The notes beneath the pieces are model-generated. The model was given only the letters and a program-made list of their open reading frames with translations. It had not been told where the DNA came from and searched no databases. Source: Hetaerina americana (lineage: Eukaryota > Arthropoda > Insecta > Odonata > Calopterygidae). Taken from it: a stretch of DNA of 64,000 nucleotides. Shown piece by piece: positions 10,687 to 19,145 of the stretch (the first letter of the stretch is position 1; each line of letters begins with the position of its first letter). Location of the stretch: assembly GCA_022747635.1 (NCBI GenBank), contig JAKTNV010000619.1:32894-96893 (forward strand). Direction: 5' to 3'. Made by a program: the position numbers and the translations under genes.

Positions 10687-11847
10687 GTGGGAGAGGGTAG
10701 GAAACACCAGGAAAACCTTGCCAAAGTGTGTGTGGAGCAAAACTATTTTAAATTTAATGGTGATTATTTTAGACAAACGGAAGGTTTAGCCATGGGGTCA
10801 CCTTTGTCACCGCTCCTAGCCGACCTTTTCATGGACGAGTTCGAACAAAAATTGTTTATGAATAGTTCAGTTAACACAAAAAACATTTACTTCTGGGTCC
10901 GCTACGTGGATGACATCTTTGCAATATGGACTGGCACTGTAAGACAACTGCACAGTTTTTTGTCGGTTTTAAATTCTCAGTGTAATAATATTAAGTTTAC
11001 GTGTGAAAAAGAAAATGAAGGAAAACTAAGTTTTCTTGACGTTACAGTGACTAAAAGGGAAAAAGGATTCGATTTTCAATTATATCGCAAAACCACCACT
11101 ACAGACCATGTAATTCCTGCTGACTCCCGCCATCATATATCCCAAAAGTTATCCACATTTCACTTCCTACTGAATAGACTACTTAATATTCCCCTCTCGA
11201 TAGGAAAATTTAACGAGGAATTGATGAAAATCAAATCTATAGCAACTACAAATGGCTACAGTGAAAAAATGGTGGACAAAATGCTCCGCAAGAAACGCTC
11301 CATAAGAGCCCAACAGCTACTTTACAATTCAGGGGTAACTATTAAGGAAAAACTTAAGTGGGTAAAATTACCCTATTATGGTGTCCCGTCCGAAAAAATT
11401 AGCAAATTATTCCCGAAAGACAAATTTAGAATTGCTTTCTATAACAAACAAAATCTTAAAATTTTCATAAACAAAACTAAAGAAAAAGTTGAGCCACTGG
11501 AAAACAGTGGGATATATGAAATGGTTTGCGGGGATTGCAGTGCGAGGTACATCGGGCAGAGTGGTCGAGCGGTGCGGACAAGAGCGGAGGAACACAAGAG
11601 GTGCTACAAGAAGTGTAACCTAGCCCAATCCCACTTTGCCAAACACCTGTGGGAGGAAAATCACACCAGCGATTTCATCCCCAAAATACTACATCGGGAA
11701 GAAAAAGGGAGGAGGATGGACAAGAAGGAAGAGTTGGAGATCCGGAGAACAATGAAGAAACATCCTTTACTCAATGACATTCTGTTTGAAAACGTATCAC
11801 CTCTCCTGGAAGCCTCCCTAGCAATAACAGAAAAACAGAACCAATAA
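10687..11847 (+). CDS. Penelope-like reverse transcriptase / GIY-YIG endonuclease, 5'-truncated open frame
   Basis: The open frame is 386 codons. Its first ten or so residues (MGEGRKHQEN) come from the inverted arm, so the ATG is accidental; true element sequence starts near 10716. Visible RT features are FRQTEGLAMGSPLSP (residues 28-42), the catalytic YVDD (73-76) and KLSFLDVTV (113-121). A basic linker follows (RKKRS 201-205). Then comes the GIY-YIG endonuclease: GIY at 275-277, a CxxC pair at 281-284, YIG at 288-290, arginines 294/297/299, EEH at 301-303, S315-H317 and H320, and an acidic KKEELE near 346-351. In this family the endonuclease nicks the target and the RT extends from the nick. 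The upstream RT motifs, including the first catalytic aspartate, are missing, so reverse transcription should be dead. The remaining frame has no stop or frameshift, which fits a young insertion. PLE proteins are normally about twice this long. Confidence 0.93.
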   Translation: MGEGRKHQENLAKVCVEQNYFKFNGDYFRQTEGLAMGSPLSPLLADLFMDEFEQKLFMNSSVNTKNIYFWVRYVDDIFAIWTGTVRQLHSFLSVLNSQCNNIKFTCEKENEGKLSFLDVTVTKREKGFDFQLYRKTTTTDHVIPADSRHHISQKLSTFHFLLNRLLNIPLSIGKFNEELMKIKSIATTNGYSEKMVDKMLRKKRSIRAQQLLYNSGVTIKEKLKWVKLPYYGVPSEKISKLFPKDKFRIAFYNKQNLKIFINKTKEKVEPLENSGIYEMVCGDCSARYIGQSGRAVRTRAEEHKRCYKKCNLAQSHFAKHLWEENHTSDFIPKILHREEKGRRMDKKEELEIRRTMKKHPLLNDILFENVSPLLEASLAITEKQNQ

Positions 11848-12013
11848 CCCCTTCCCCCCAACTCCCATTGACTCCTAACCCGTACCTTTATCCCCATTAG
11901 CCATTGACTCAAATTATACTGACCAATGAAATCCCTAGCTTACTAATCCCCTCCCCTTTCCCCTAATTTCCCCTTTCTTAACCCACCTTCCAATCCCCCC
12001 CACTCACTAACGC
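11848..12013 (+). other. 3' untranslated region of the Penelope-like element
   Basis: 166 bases lie between the stop codon and the right arm. They are strongly pyrimidine-rich (CCCCTTCCCCCC, CCCCTCCCCTTTCCCC) with an internal AAATTATACTGACC. I see no open frame of note and no clear AATAAA polyadenylation signal. The right arm itself contains AATAAA at 12194-12199, in the first 43-bp repeat. Confidence 0.7.
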
Positions 12014-12056
12014 TTTTCCTGGTGTTTCCTACCCTCTCCCACATACTTTCGTACCT

Positions 12057-12104
12057 ACCCCCGTACTCCCCTCCCCGCCCCCTCTTCCCACAACTCCCCC
12101 ACCC
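12057..12104 (-). other. G-run cluster, potential G-quadruplex (right arm)
   Basis: Mirror of 10625-10672. It is C-rich on the plus strand and G-rich on the minus strand. In the element's own transcript this is a C-rich stretch shortly before the ribozyme motif. Confidence 0.75.
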
Positions 12105-12117
12105 TTTCCAGAAGAGA

Positions 12118-12127
12118 GTATATATAC
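12118..12127 (+). promoter_or_regulatory. TATA-like stretch upstream of the right ribozyme motif
   Basis: GTATATATAC lies about 58 bases before the predicted cleavage site. A promoter inside the terminal repeat would suit a PLE, but only the AT alternation supports this. No initiator or other element is recognised. Confidence 0.3.
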
Positions 12128-12149
12128 AATGATTGTGACTTTAAACGTT

Positions 12150-12189
12150 GTACCTGAGGATGACGCCGTAGCGTCGAAACTAGTCGTAC
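12150..12189 (+). ncRNA. Hammerhead-ribozyme-like motif in the right arm
   Basis: The core CUGAGGA (12154-12160) fits CUGANGA. It is followed by one extra U, a five-pair stem II (GACGC at 12162-12166, loop CGUA, GCGUC at 12171-12175) and GAAA (12176-12179). A very short stem III follows (A-U and C-G pairs around a UA loop, 12179-12184), and then the predicted cleavage site after C12185 (GUC). Stem I is GUAC (12150-12153) with GUAC (12186-12189). Minimal type I hammerheads with tiny stem III are known from PLE terminal repeats. The extra U between the core and stem II departs from the textbook motif, so activity is an inference. A dimeric form is possible given the short stem III. Confidence 0.72.
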
Positions 12190-12194
12190 CTGTA

Positions 12195-12280
12195 ATAAAT
12201 TGGTGGATTGGAACAAAGTGTTTCTTTTTCATTTATTATAAATTGGTGGATTGGAACAAAGTGTTTCTTTTTCATTTATT
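12195..12280 (+). repeat. Tandem 43-bp repeat x2, outer end of the right arm
   Basis: This is the mirror of the left pair: AAATTGGTGGATTGG starts at 12197 and again at 12240, giving a period of 43. The copies contain GGAACAAAGTG and end in TTTTTCATTTATT. Because both arms contain the same duplicated state, the duplication predates the insertion or was copied from one template. Copy number of such short subrepeats may vary between elements. Confidence 0.93.
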
Positions 12281-12282
12281 AA

Positions 12283-12325
12283 AATGAACTTCCACAAAGT
12301 TGAGGCTGAAACTATTGAACTAATA
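12283..12325 (+). other. 43-nt tail between right arm and target duplication, open from an ATG
   Basis: The tail is neither satellite nor part of the inverted repeat. An ATG at 12284, with A at -3, opens 14 codons reading MNFHKVEAETIELI up to the exact insertion edge. In element order the ribozyme cleavage site, a leader of about 98 bases and this ATG follow one another. The tail could therefore be the start of the element's own coding sequence, copied from a tandem or uncleaved template. It could also be unrelated filler DNA. The left end has no such tail. Confidence 0.55.
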
Positions 12326-12337
12326 GTGTGTATTGTT
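12326..12337 (+). repeat. Target-site duplication, right copy (GTGTGTATTGTT)
   Basis: Identical to 10437-10448. The satellite continues directly after it with GTTCATTTTCATC. The preceding base here is A, whereas the preceding base at the left copy is G, which limits the duplication to 12 bp. Confidence 0.92.
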
Positions 12338-14470
12338 GTTCATTTTCATCAAATAAACAAAATAAAACCCAGAGTTAATCATAAAAGACAGGAAATGAGC
12401 ATAGAAGATGCCTCAGCGCAAGTGTTAATATTAGTCAAAGAGCCCAAATTTCAAAAAATATTGCGAAAAACAACAATCTTCCATTATAGAGTAAATGTTT
12501 GAGGTGTATAGAAGGCATTTATTTCATTTTTAGAAATTTTAATTTTTCACATTTTTCCATGAAAAGTGCCAATACCCCCCTCTTTGGGTTCTATGTGAAA
12601 TTCTCACTCGACACAATTCAAACAGAAATGTTTCCATGGTGTGTATTGTTGTTCGTTTTCATCAAATAAACAAAATAAAACCCAGAATAAATCATTAAAG
12701 ACAGGAAATGAGCATAAAAGATGCCTAAGCGCAAGTGTTAATGTTAGTCAAAGAGCCCAAATTTCAAAAAATATTGCGAAAAACAACAATCTTCCATTAT
12801 AGAGTGAATGTTTGAGGTGTATAGAAGGCATTTATTTCATTTTTAGAAATTTTAATTTTTCACATTTTTCCATGAAAAGTGCCAATACCCCCCCCTTTGG
12901 GTTCTAGGTGAAATTCTCACTTGACACAAATCAAACAACAATGTTTCCATGGTGTGTATTGTTGTTCATTTTCATCAAATAAACAAAATAAAACCCAGAG
13001 TTAATCATTAAAGACAAGAAATGAGCATAAAAGATGCCTCAGCGCAAGTGTTAATGTTAGTAAAAGATCCCAAATTTCAAAAAATATTGCGAAAAACAAC
13101 AATCTTCCATAATAGAGTGAATGTTTGAGGTGTATAGAAGGCATTTATTTCATTTTTAGAAATTTTAATTTTTCACATTTTTCCATGAAAAGTGCCAATA
13201 CCCCCCCCTTTGGGTTCTACATGAAAATCACCCTCGACACAAATCAAACAAAAATGTTTCCATGGTGTCTTGTTGTTCAATTTCATCAAATAAACAAAAT
13301 AAAACCCAGAATATATCATTAAAGACAAGAAATGAGCATAAAAGATGCCTCAGCGCAAGTGTTTATGTTAGTAAAAGAGCATAAATTTAAAAAAATATTG
13401 CGAAAAACAACAATCTTCCATTTTAGAGTGAATGTTTGAGGTGTATAGAAGGAATTTATTTCATTTTTAGAAATTTTAATTTTTCACATTTTTCCATGAA
13501 AAGTGCCAATACCCCCCCTTTTGGGTTCTACATGAAAATCACACTCGACACAAATCAAACAAAAATGTTTCCATGCTGTGTATTGTTGTTCATTTTCATC
13601 AAATAAACAAAATAAAACCCAGAATAAATCATTAAAGACAAGAAATGAGCATAAAAGATGCCTCAGCGCAAGTGTTAATGTTAGTAAAAGAGCCCAAGTT
13701 TCTAAAATATTGCGAAAAACAACAATCTTCCATTATAGAGTGAATGTTTGAGGTGTATAGAAGGCATTTATTTCATTTTTAGAAATTTTAATTTTTCACA
13801 TTTTTCCATGAAAAGTGCCAATACCCCTTTGGGTTCTAGGTGAAATTCTCACTCGACACAAATCAAACAAAAATGTTTCCATGGTGTGTATTGTTGTTCA
13901 TTTTCATCAAATAAAAAAAATAAAACCCAGAATAAATCATTAAAGACAAGAAATGAGCATAAAAGATGCCTCAGCGCAAGTGTTAATGTTAGTAAAAGAG
14001 CCCAAATTTCTAAAAATATTGCGAAAAACAACAATCTTCCATTATAGAGTGAATGTTTGAGGTGTATAGAAGGCATTTATTTCATTTTTAGAAATTTTAA
14101 TTTTTCACATTTTTCCATGAAAAGTGCCAATACCCCCCCCTTTGGGTTCTACACGAAAATCACCCTCGACACAAATCAAACAAAAATGTTTCCATGGTGT
14201 GTATTGTTGTTCATTTTCATCATATAAACAAAATTAAACCCAGAATAAATCATTAAAGACAAGAAATGAGCATAAAAGATACCTCAGCACAAGTGTTAAT
14301 GTTAGTAAAAGAGCCCAAATTTCAAAAAATATTGCGAAAAACAATAATCTTCCATTATAGAGTGAATGTTTGAGGTGTATAGAAGGCATTTATTTCATTT
14401 TTAGAAATTTTAATTTTTCACATTTTTCCATGAAAAGTGCCAATACCCCCCCCTTTGGGTTCTTGGTGAA
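12338..14470 (+). repeat. Right part of the duplicated satellite block (partner ends near 19145)
   Basis: Matches 17637 onward at offset 5299, with shared variants such as GCATAGAAGATGCC, TTAATATTAGTCAAAG, GTTCGTTTTC, GGTGTCTTGTTGTTCAATTTC and GAAGGAATTTATTTC. At about 13500-14127 this copy contains two monomers (627 bp) absent from the partner, which jumps from the GGAATTTATT unit straight to the ACCCGAAAATCACCC segment at 18828. Similarity then continues to about 14470 (TTCTTGGTGAAATTCTCACTCGG). Either this copy gained two units or the partner lost them through an intra-monomer crossover. Confidence 0.87.
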
Positions 14471-16249
14471 ATTCTCACTCGGCACAAATCAAACAAAAAT
14501 GTTTCCATGGTGTGTATTGTTGTTCATTTTCATCAAATAAACAAAATGAAACCCAGAATAAATCATTTAAAACAAGAAATGAATTTAAAAGATGCCTCTG
14601 CGCAAGTGTTAATGTTAGTAAAAGAGCCCAAATTTCTAAAAATATTGCGAAAAACAACAATCTTCCATTATAGAGTGAATGTTTGAGGTGTATAGAAGGC
14701 ATTTATTTCATTTTTCGAAATTTCAATTTTTCACATTTTTCCATGAAAAGTGCCAATACCCCTCCCTTTGGGTTCTAAGTGAAATTCTCACAGGACACAA
14801 ATCAAACAAAAATGTTTCCATGGTTTGTCTTGTTGTTCATTTTCATCAAATAAACAAAATAAAACCCAGAATAAATCATTAAAGACAGGAAATGAGCATA
14901 AAAGATGCCTCAGCGCAAGTGTTAATGTTAGTAAAAGAGCCCAAATTTGAAAAAATTTTGCGAAAAACAACAATCTTCCATTATAGAGTGAATGTTTGAG
15001 GTGTATAGAAGGCATTTATTTCATTTTTAGAAATTTTAATTTTAAACATTTTTCCATGAAAAGTGCCAATACCCCCCCCTTTGGGTTCAAGGTGAAAATC
15101 TCACTCGACACAAATCAAACAAAAATGTTTCCATGGTGTGTATTGTTGTTCATTTTCATCAAATAAACAAAATAAAACCCGGAATAAATCATTAAAGACA
15201 AGAAATGAGCATAAAAGATGCCTCAGCGCAAGTGTTAATGTTAGTAAAAGAGCCCAAATTTCTAAAAATATTGCGAAAAACAACAATCTTCCATTATAGA
15301 GTGAATGTTTGAGGTGTATAGAAGGCATTTATTTCATTTTTAGAAATTTTAATTTTTCACATTTTTCCATGAAAAGTGCCAATTCCCCCCCTTTGGGTTC
15401 TAGGGGAAATTCTCACTCGACACAAATCAAACAAAAATGTTTCCATGGTGTGTATTGTTGCTCATTTTCATCAAATAAACAAAATAAAACCCAGAATAAA
15501 TCATTAAAGACAAGAAATGAGCATAAAAGATGCCTCAGCGCAAGTGTTAATGTTAGTAAAAGAGCCCAAATTTCTAAAAATATTGCGAAAAACTACAATC
15601 TTCCATTATAGAGTGAATGTTTGAGGTGTATAGATGGCATTTATTTCATTTTTAGAAATTTTAATTTTTCACATTTTTCCATGAAAAGTGCCAATACCCC
15701 CCCCCTTTGGGTTCTAGGTGAAATTCTCACTCGACACAAATCAAACAAAAATGTTTCCATGGTGTGTATTGTTGTTCATTTTCATCAAATAAACAAAATA
15801 AAACCCAGAATAAATCATTAAAGACAAGAAATGAGCATAAAAGATGCCTCAGCGCAAGTTTTAATGTTAATAAAAGAGCCCAAATTTCTAAAAATATTGC
15901 GAAAAACAACAATCTTCCATTATAGAGTGAATGTTTGAGGTGTATAGAAGGCATTTATTTCATTTTTAGAAATTTTAATTTTTCACATTTTTCCATGAAA
16001 AGTGCCAATACCCCCCCCTTTGGGTTCTAGGTGAAATTCTCACTCGACACAAATCAAACAAAAATGTTTCCATGGTGTGTATTGTTGTTTATTTTCATCA
16101 AATAAACAAAATAAAACTCAGAATAAATCATTAAAGACAAGAAATGAGCATAAAAGATGCCTCAGCGCAAGTTTTAATGTTAATAAAAGAGCCCAAATTT
16201 CTAAAAATATTGCGAAAAACAACAATCTTCCATTATAGAGTGAATGTTT
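14471..16249 (+). repeat. Satellite related to HOR A and the left array
   Basis: About six monomers. The unit at 15309-15611 carries the AATTCCCCCCC and CTAGGGGAAATTC variants and the CTACAATC change that mark one unit of HOR A (624-926). The next unit at 15621 has the following GATGGC change. The run around 14780-14960 (ACAGGACACAAATC, GAAAAAATTTTGCG) resembles 1970-2150. Material from HOR A is therefore repeated here in the same order. There is no gene. Confidence 0.8.
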
Positions 16250-19145
16250 GAGGTGTATAGAAGGCATTTATTTCATTTTTAGAAATTTTAATTTTTCACA
16301 TTTTTCCATGAAAAGTGCCAATACCCCCCCCTTTGGGTTCTAGGTGAAAATCTCACCCGACACAATTCAAAAAAAAATGTTTCCATGGTGTGTATTGTTG
16401 TTCATTTTCATCAAATAAACAAAATAAAACCCAGAATAAATCATTAAAGACAAGAAATGAGCATAAAAGATGCCTCAGCGCAAGTGTTAATGTTAGTAAA
16501 AGAGCCCAAATTTAAAAAAATATTGCGAAAAAAAACAATCTTCCATTATAGAGTAAATATTTGAGGTGTATAGAAGGCATTTATTTCATTTTTAGAAATT
16601 TTAATTTTTCACATTTTTCCATGAAAAGTGCCAATACCCCCCCTTTTGGGTTCTAGGTGAAATTCTCACTCGACGCAAATCAAACAAAAATGTTTCCATG
16701 GTGTGCATTGTTGTTCATTTTCATCAAATAAACAAATTAAAACCCAGAGTTAATCATTAAAGACAGGAAATGAGCATAAAAGATGCCTCAGCGCTTAGTA
16801 AAAGAGCCCAAATTTCAAAAAATATTGCGAAAAACAACAATCTTCCATTATAGAGTGAATGTTTGAGGTGTATAGAAGGCATTTATTTCATTTTTAGAAA
16901 TTTTAATTTTTCACATTTCTCCATGAAAAGCTCCAATACCCCTTTGGGTTCTAGGTGAAATTCTCACTCGACACAATTCAAAGAAAAATTTTTCCATGGT
17001 GTGTATTGTTGGTCATTTTCATCAAATAAACAAAACAAAACCCAGAGTTAATCATTAAAGACAAGAAATGAGCATAAAAGATGCCTCAGCGCAAGTTTTA
17101 ATTTTTGTAAAAGAGCCCAAATTTCAAATAATATTGCGAAAAACAACAATCTTCCATTATAGAGTGAATGTTTGAGGTGTATAGAAGGCATTTATTTCTT
17201 TTTAGAAATTTTAATTTTTCACATTTTTCCATGAAAAGTGCCAATACCCCCCCCCTTTGGGTTCTAGGTTAAATTCTCACTCGACACATATCAAACAAAA
17301 ATGTTTCCATGGTGTGTATTGTTGTTCATTTTCTTCAAATAAACAAAATAAAACCCAGAGTTATTCATTAAAGACAGGAAATGAGCATAAAAGATGCCTC
17401 AGCGCAAGTGTTAATGTTAGTAAAAGAGCCCAAATTTCAAAAAATATTGCGAAAAACAACAATCTTCCATTATAGAGTGAATGTTTGAGGTGTATAGAAG
17501 GCATTTATTTCATTTTTAGAAATTTTTATTTTTCACATTTTTCCATGAAAAGTGCCAATACCCCCCCCTTTGGGTTCTACATGAAAATCTCACTCGACTC
17601 AAATCAAACAGAAATGTTTCCATGGTGTGTATTGTTGTTCATTTTCATCAAATAAACAAAATAAAACCCAGAGTTAATCATTAAAGACAGGAAATGAGCA
17701 TAGAAGATGCCTCAGCGCAAGTGTTAATATTAGTCAAAGAGCCCAAATTTCAAAAAATATTGCGAAAAACGACAATCTTCCATTATAGAGTAAATGTTTG
17801 AGGTGTATAGAAGGCATTTATTTCATTTTTAGAAATTTTAATTTTTCACATTTTTCCTTGAAAAGTGCCAATACCCCCCTCTTTGGGTTCTAGGTGAAAT
17901 TCTCACTCGACACAATTCAAACAGAAATGTTTCCATGGTGTGTATTGTTGTTCGTTTTCATCAAATAAACAAAATTAAACCCAGAATAAATCATTAAAGA
18001 CAGGAAATGAGCATAAAAGATGCCTAAGCGCAAGTGTTAATGTTAGTCAAAGAGCCCAAATTTCAAAAAATATTGCGAAAAACAACAATCTTCCATTATA
18101 GAGTGAATGTTGGAGGTGTATAGAAGGCATTTATTTCATTTTTAGAAATTTTAATTTTTCACATTTTTCCATGAAAAGTGCCAATACCCCCCCCTTTGGG
18201 TTCTAGGTGAAATTCTCACTTGACACAAATCAAACAACAATGTTTCCATGGTGTGTATTGTTGTTCATTTTCATCAAATAAACAAAATAAAACCCAGAGT
18301 TAATCATTAAAGACAAGAAATGAGCATAAAAGATGCCTCAGCGCAAGTGTTAATGTTAGTAAAAGAGCCCAAGTTTTTAAAAATATTGCGAAAAACAACA
18401 ATCTTCCATTATAGAGTGAATGTTTGAGGTGTATAGAAGGCATTTATTTCATTTTTAGAAATTTTAATTTTTCACATTTTTCCATGAAAAGTGCCAATAC
18501 CCCCCCCTTTGGGTTCTACATGAAAATCACCCTCGACACAAATCAAACAAAAATGTTTCCTGGGTGTCTTGTTGTTCAATTTCATCAAATAAACAAAATA
18601 AAACCCAGAATAAATCATTAAAGACAAGAAATCAGCATAAAAGATGCCTCAGCGCAAGTGTTTATGTTAGTAAAAGAGCCCAAATTTAAAAAAATATTGC
18701 GAAAAACAACAATCTTCCATTTTAGAGTGAATGTTTGAGGTGTATAGAAGGAATTTATTTCATTTTTAGAAATTTTAATTTTTCACATTTTTCCATGAAA
18801 AGTGCCAATACCCCCCCTTTGGGTTCTACCCGAAAATCACCCTCGACACAAATCAAACAAAAATGTTTCCATGGTGTGTATTGTTGTTCATTTTCATCAA
18901 ATAAACAAAATTAAACCCAGAATAAATCAATAAAGACAAGAAATGAGCATAAAAGATACCTCAGCACAAGTGTTAATGTTAGTAAAAGAGCCCAAATTTC
19001 AAAAAATATTGCGAAAAACAATAATCTTCCATTATAGAGTGAATGTTTGAGGTGTATAGAAGGCATTTATTTCATTTTTAGAAATTTTAATTTTTCACAT
19101 TTTTCCATGAAAAGTGCCAATACCCCCCCCTTTGGGTTCTTGGTG
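16250..19145 (+). repeat. Second copy of the duplicated satellite block, without the retroelement
   Basis: This is the partner of 9061-14470. It carries the same rare unit variants in the same order but has uninterrupted satellite where the other copy carries the 1.9-kb insert. It is shorter by two monomers near 18740-18830. It serves as an internal control for both the pre-insertion sequence and the unit order. There is no gene. Confidence 0.9.
17625..17636 (+). other. Paralogous empty insertion site
   Basis: In the second block copy a single GTGTGTATTGTT is flanked by the same rare variants that flank the insert: CTCGACTCAAATCAAACAG upstream and GCATAGAAGATGCC downstream. It shows the uninterrupted sequence and fixes the insertion edges. 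The insertion therefore postdates the block duplication, or the second copy derives from an empty allele. Confidence 0.93.

Larger units (their letters stand above)
10447..10715 (-). repeat. Left inverted arm (PLTR) of the Penelope-like element
   Basis: It is the reverse complement of 12014-12282 over 269 bp. Paired coordinates sum to 22729. The only mismatch I find is A at 10582 against G at 12147 (which would pair with C). Going inward, the arm holds two 43-bp repeats, a hammerhead-like core on the minus strand, a TATA-like stretch and a G-rich region. It ends at CAGGAAAA, where the truncated coding region begins. The opposite orientation to the right arm means it was not produced by simple full-length copying; twin priming or template switching during target-primed reverse transcription is a reasonable inference. 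Confidence 0.95.
12014..12282 (+). repeat. Right arm (PLTR) of the Penelope-like element
   Basis: In element orientation this arm follows the 3' untranslated region. Its order is TTTTCCTGGTG, a C-rich tract, GTATATATAC, the hammerhead-like core, then two 43-bp repeats. It is the inverted partner of 10447-10715 with one mismatch in 269 positions. A 43-nt tail separates its end from the target duplication, whereas the left arm abuts the target directly. Confidence 0.95.
10449..12325 (+). mobile_element. Penelope-like retroelement, 5'-truncated, with inverted terminal arms
   Basis: The insert is unrelated to the satellite. Its layout is: inverted left arm, 3' half of the coding region (RT palm remainder plus GIY-YIG endonuclease), pyrimidine-rich 3' untranslated region, right arm in element orientation, and a 43-nt tail. 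The GIY-YIG domain after a YVDD reverse transcriptase is diagnostic of Penelope-like elements, and ribozyme motifs in their terminal repeats (PLTRs) are a known trait. A left terminal repeat in inverted orientation and 5' truncation are also known in this class. A 12-bp target duplication flanks it, and the empty site is preserved at 17625. One mismatch between 269-bp arms points to a recent insertion, unless the arms were homogenised later. As it stands it cannot encode a complete RT. Confidence 0.93.

Noticed and set aside
10497..10700. 67-codon frame in the left arm and its mirror at 12029-12232 as genes
   Set aside because: They are the same arm sequence read in opposite orientations, crossing the ribozyme-like motif and G-rich tract; low-complexity glycine-rich end, no family match.
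11407..11595. Minus-strand frames inside the retroelement coding region
   Set aside because: Antisense shadows of the RT/endonuclease frame with no recognisable domain.
10447..12282. DNA transposon (terminal inverted repeats)
   Set aside because: Inverted arms alone suggest it, but the coding content is reverse transcriptase plus GIY-YIG endonuclease, the right end has an extra tail, and the 12-bp target duplication suits a PLE.
12251..12502. 83-codon frame across the right insertion junction as a gene
   Set aside because: It runs from arm through tail into satellite, so most of it is accidental. Only the 14 codons in the tail are of interest.
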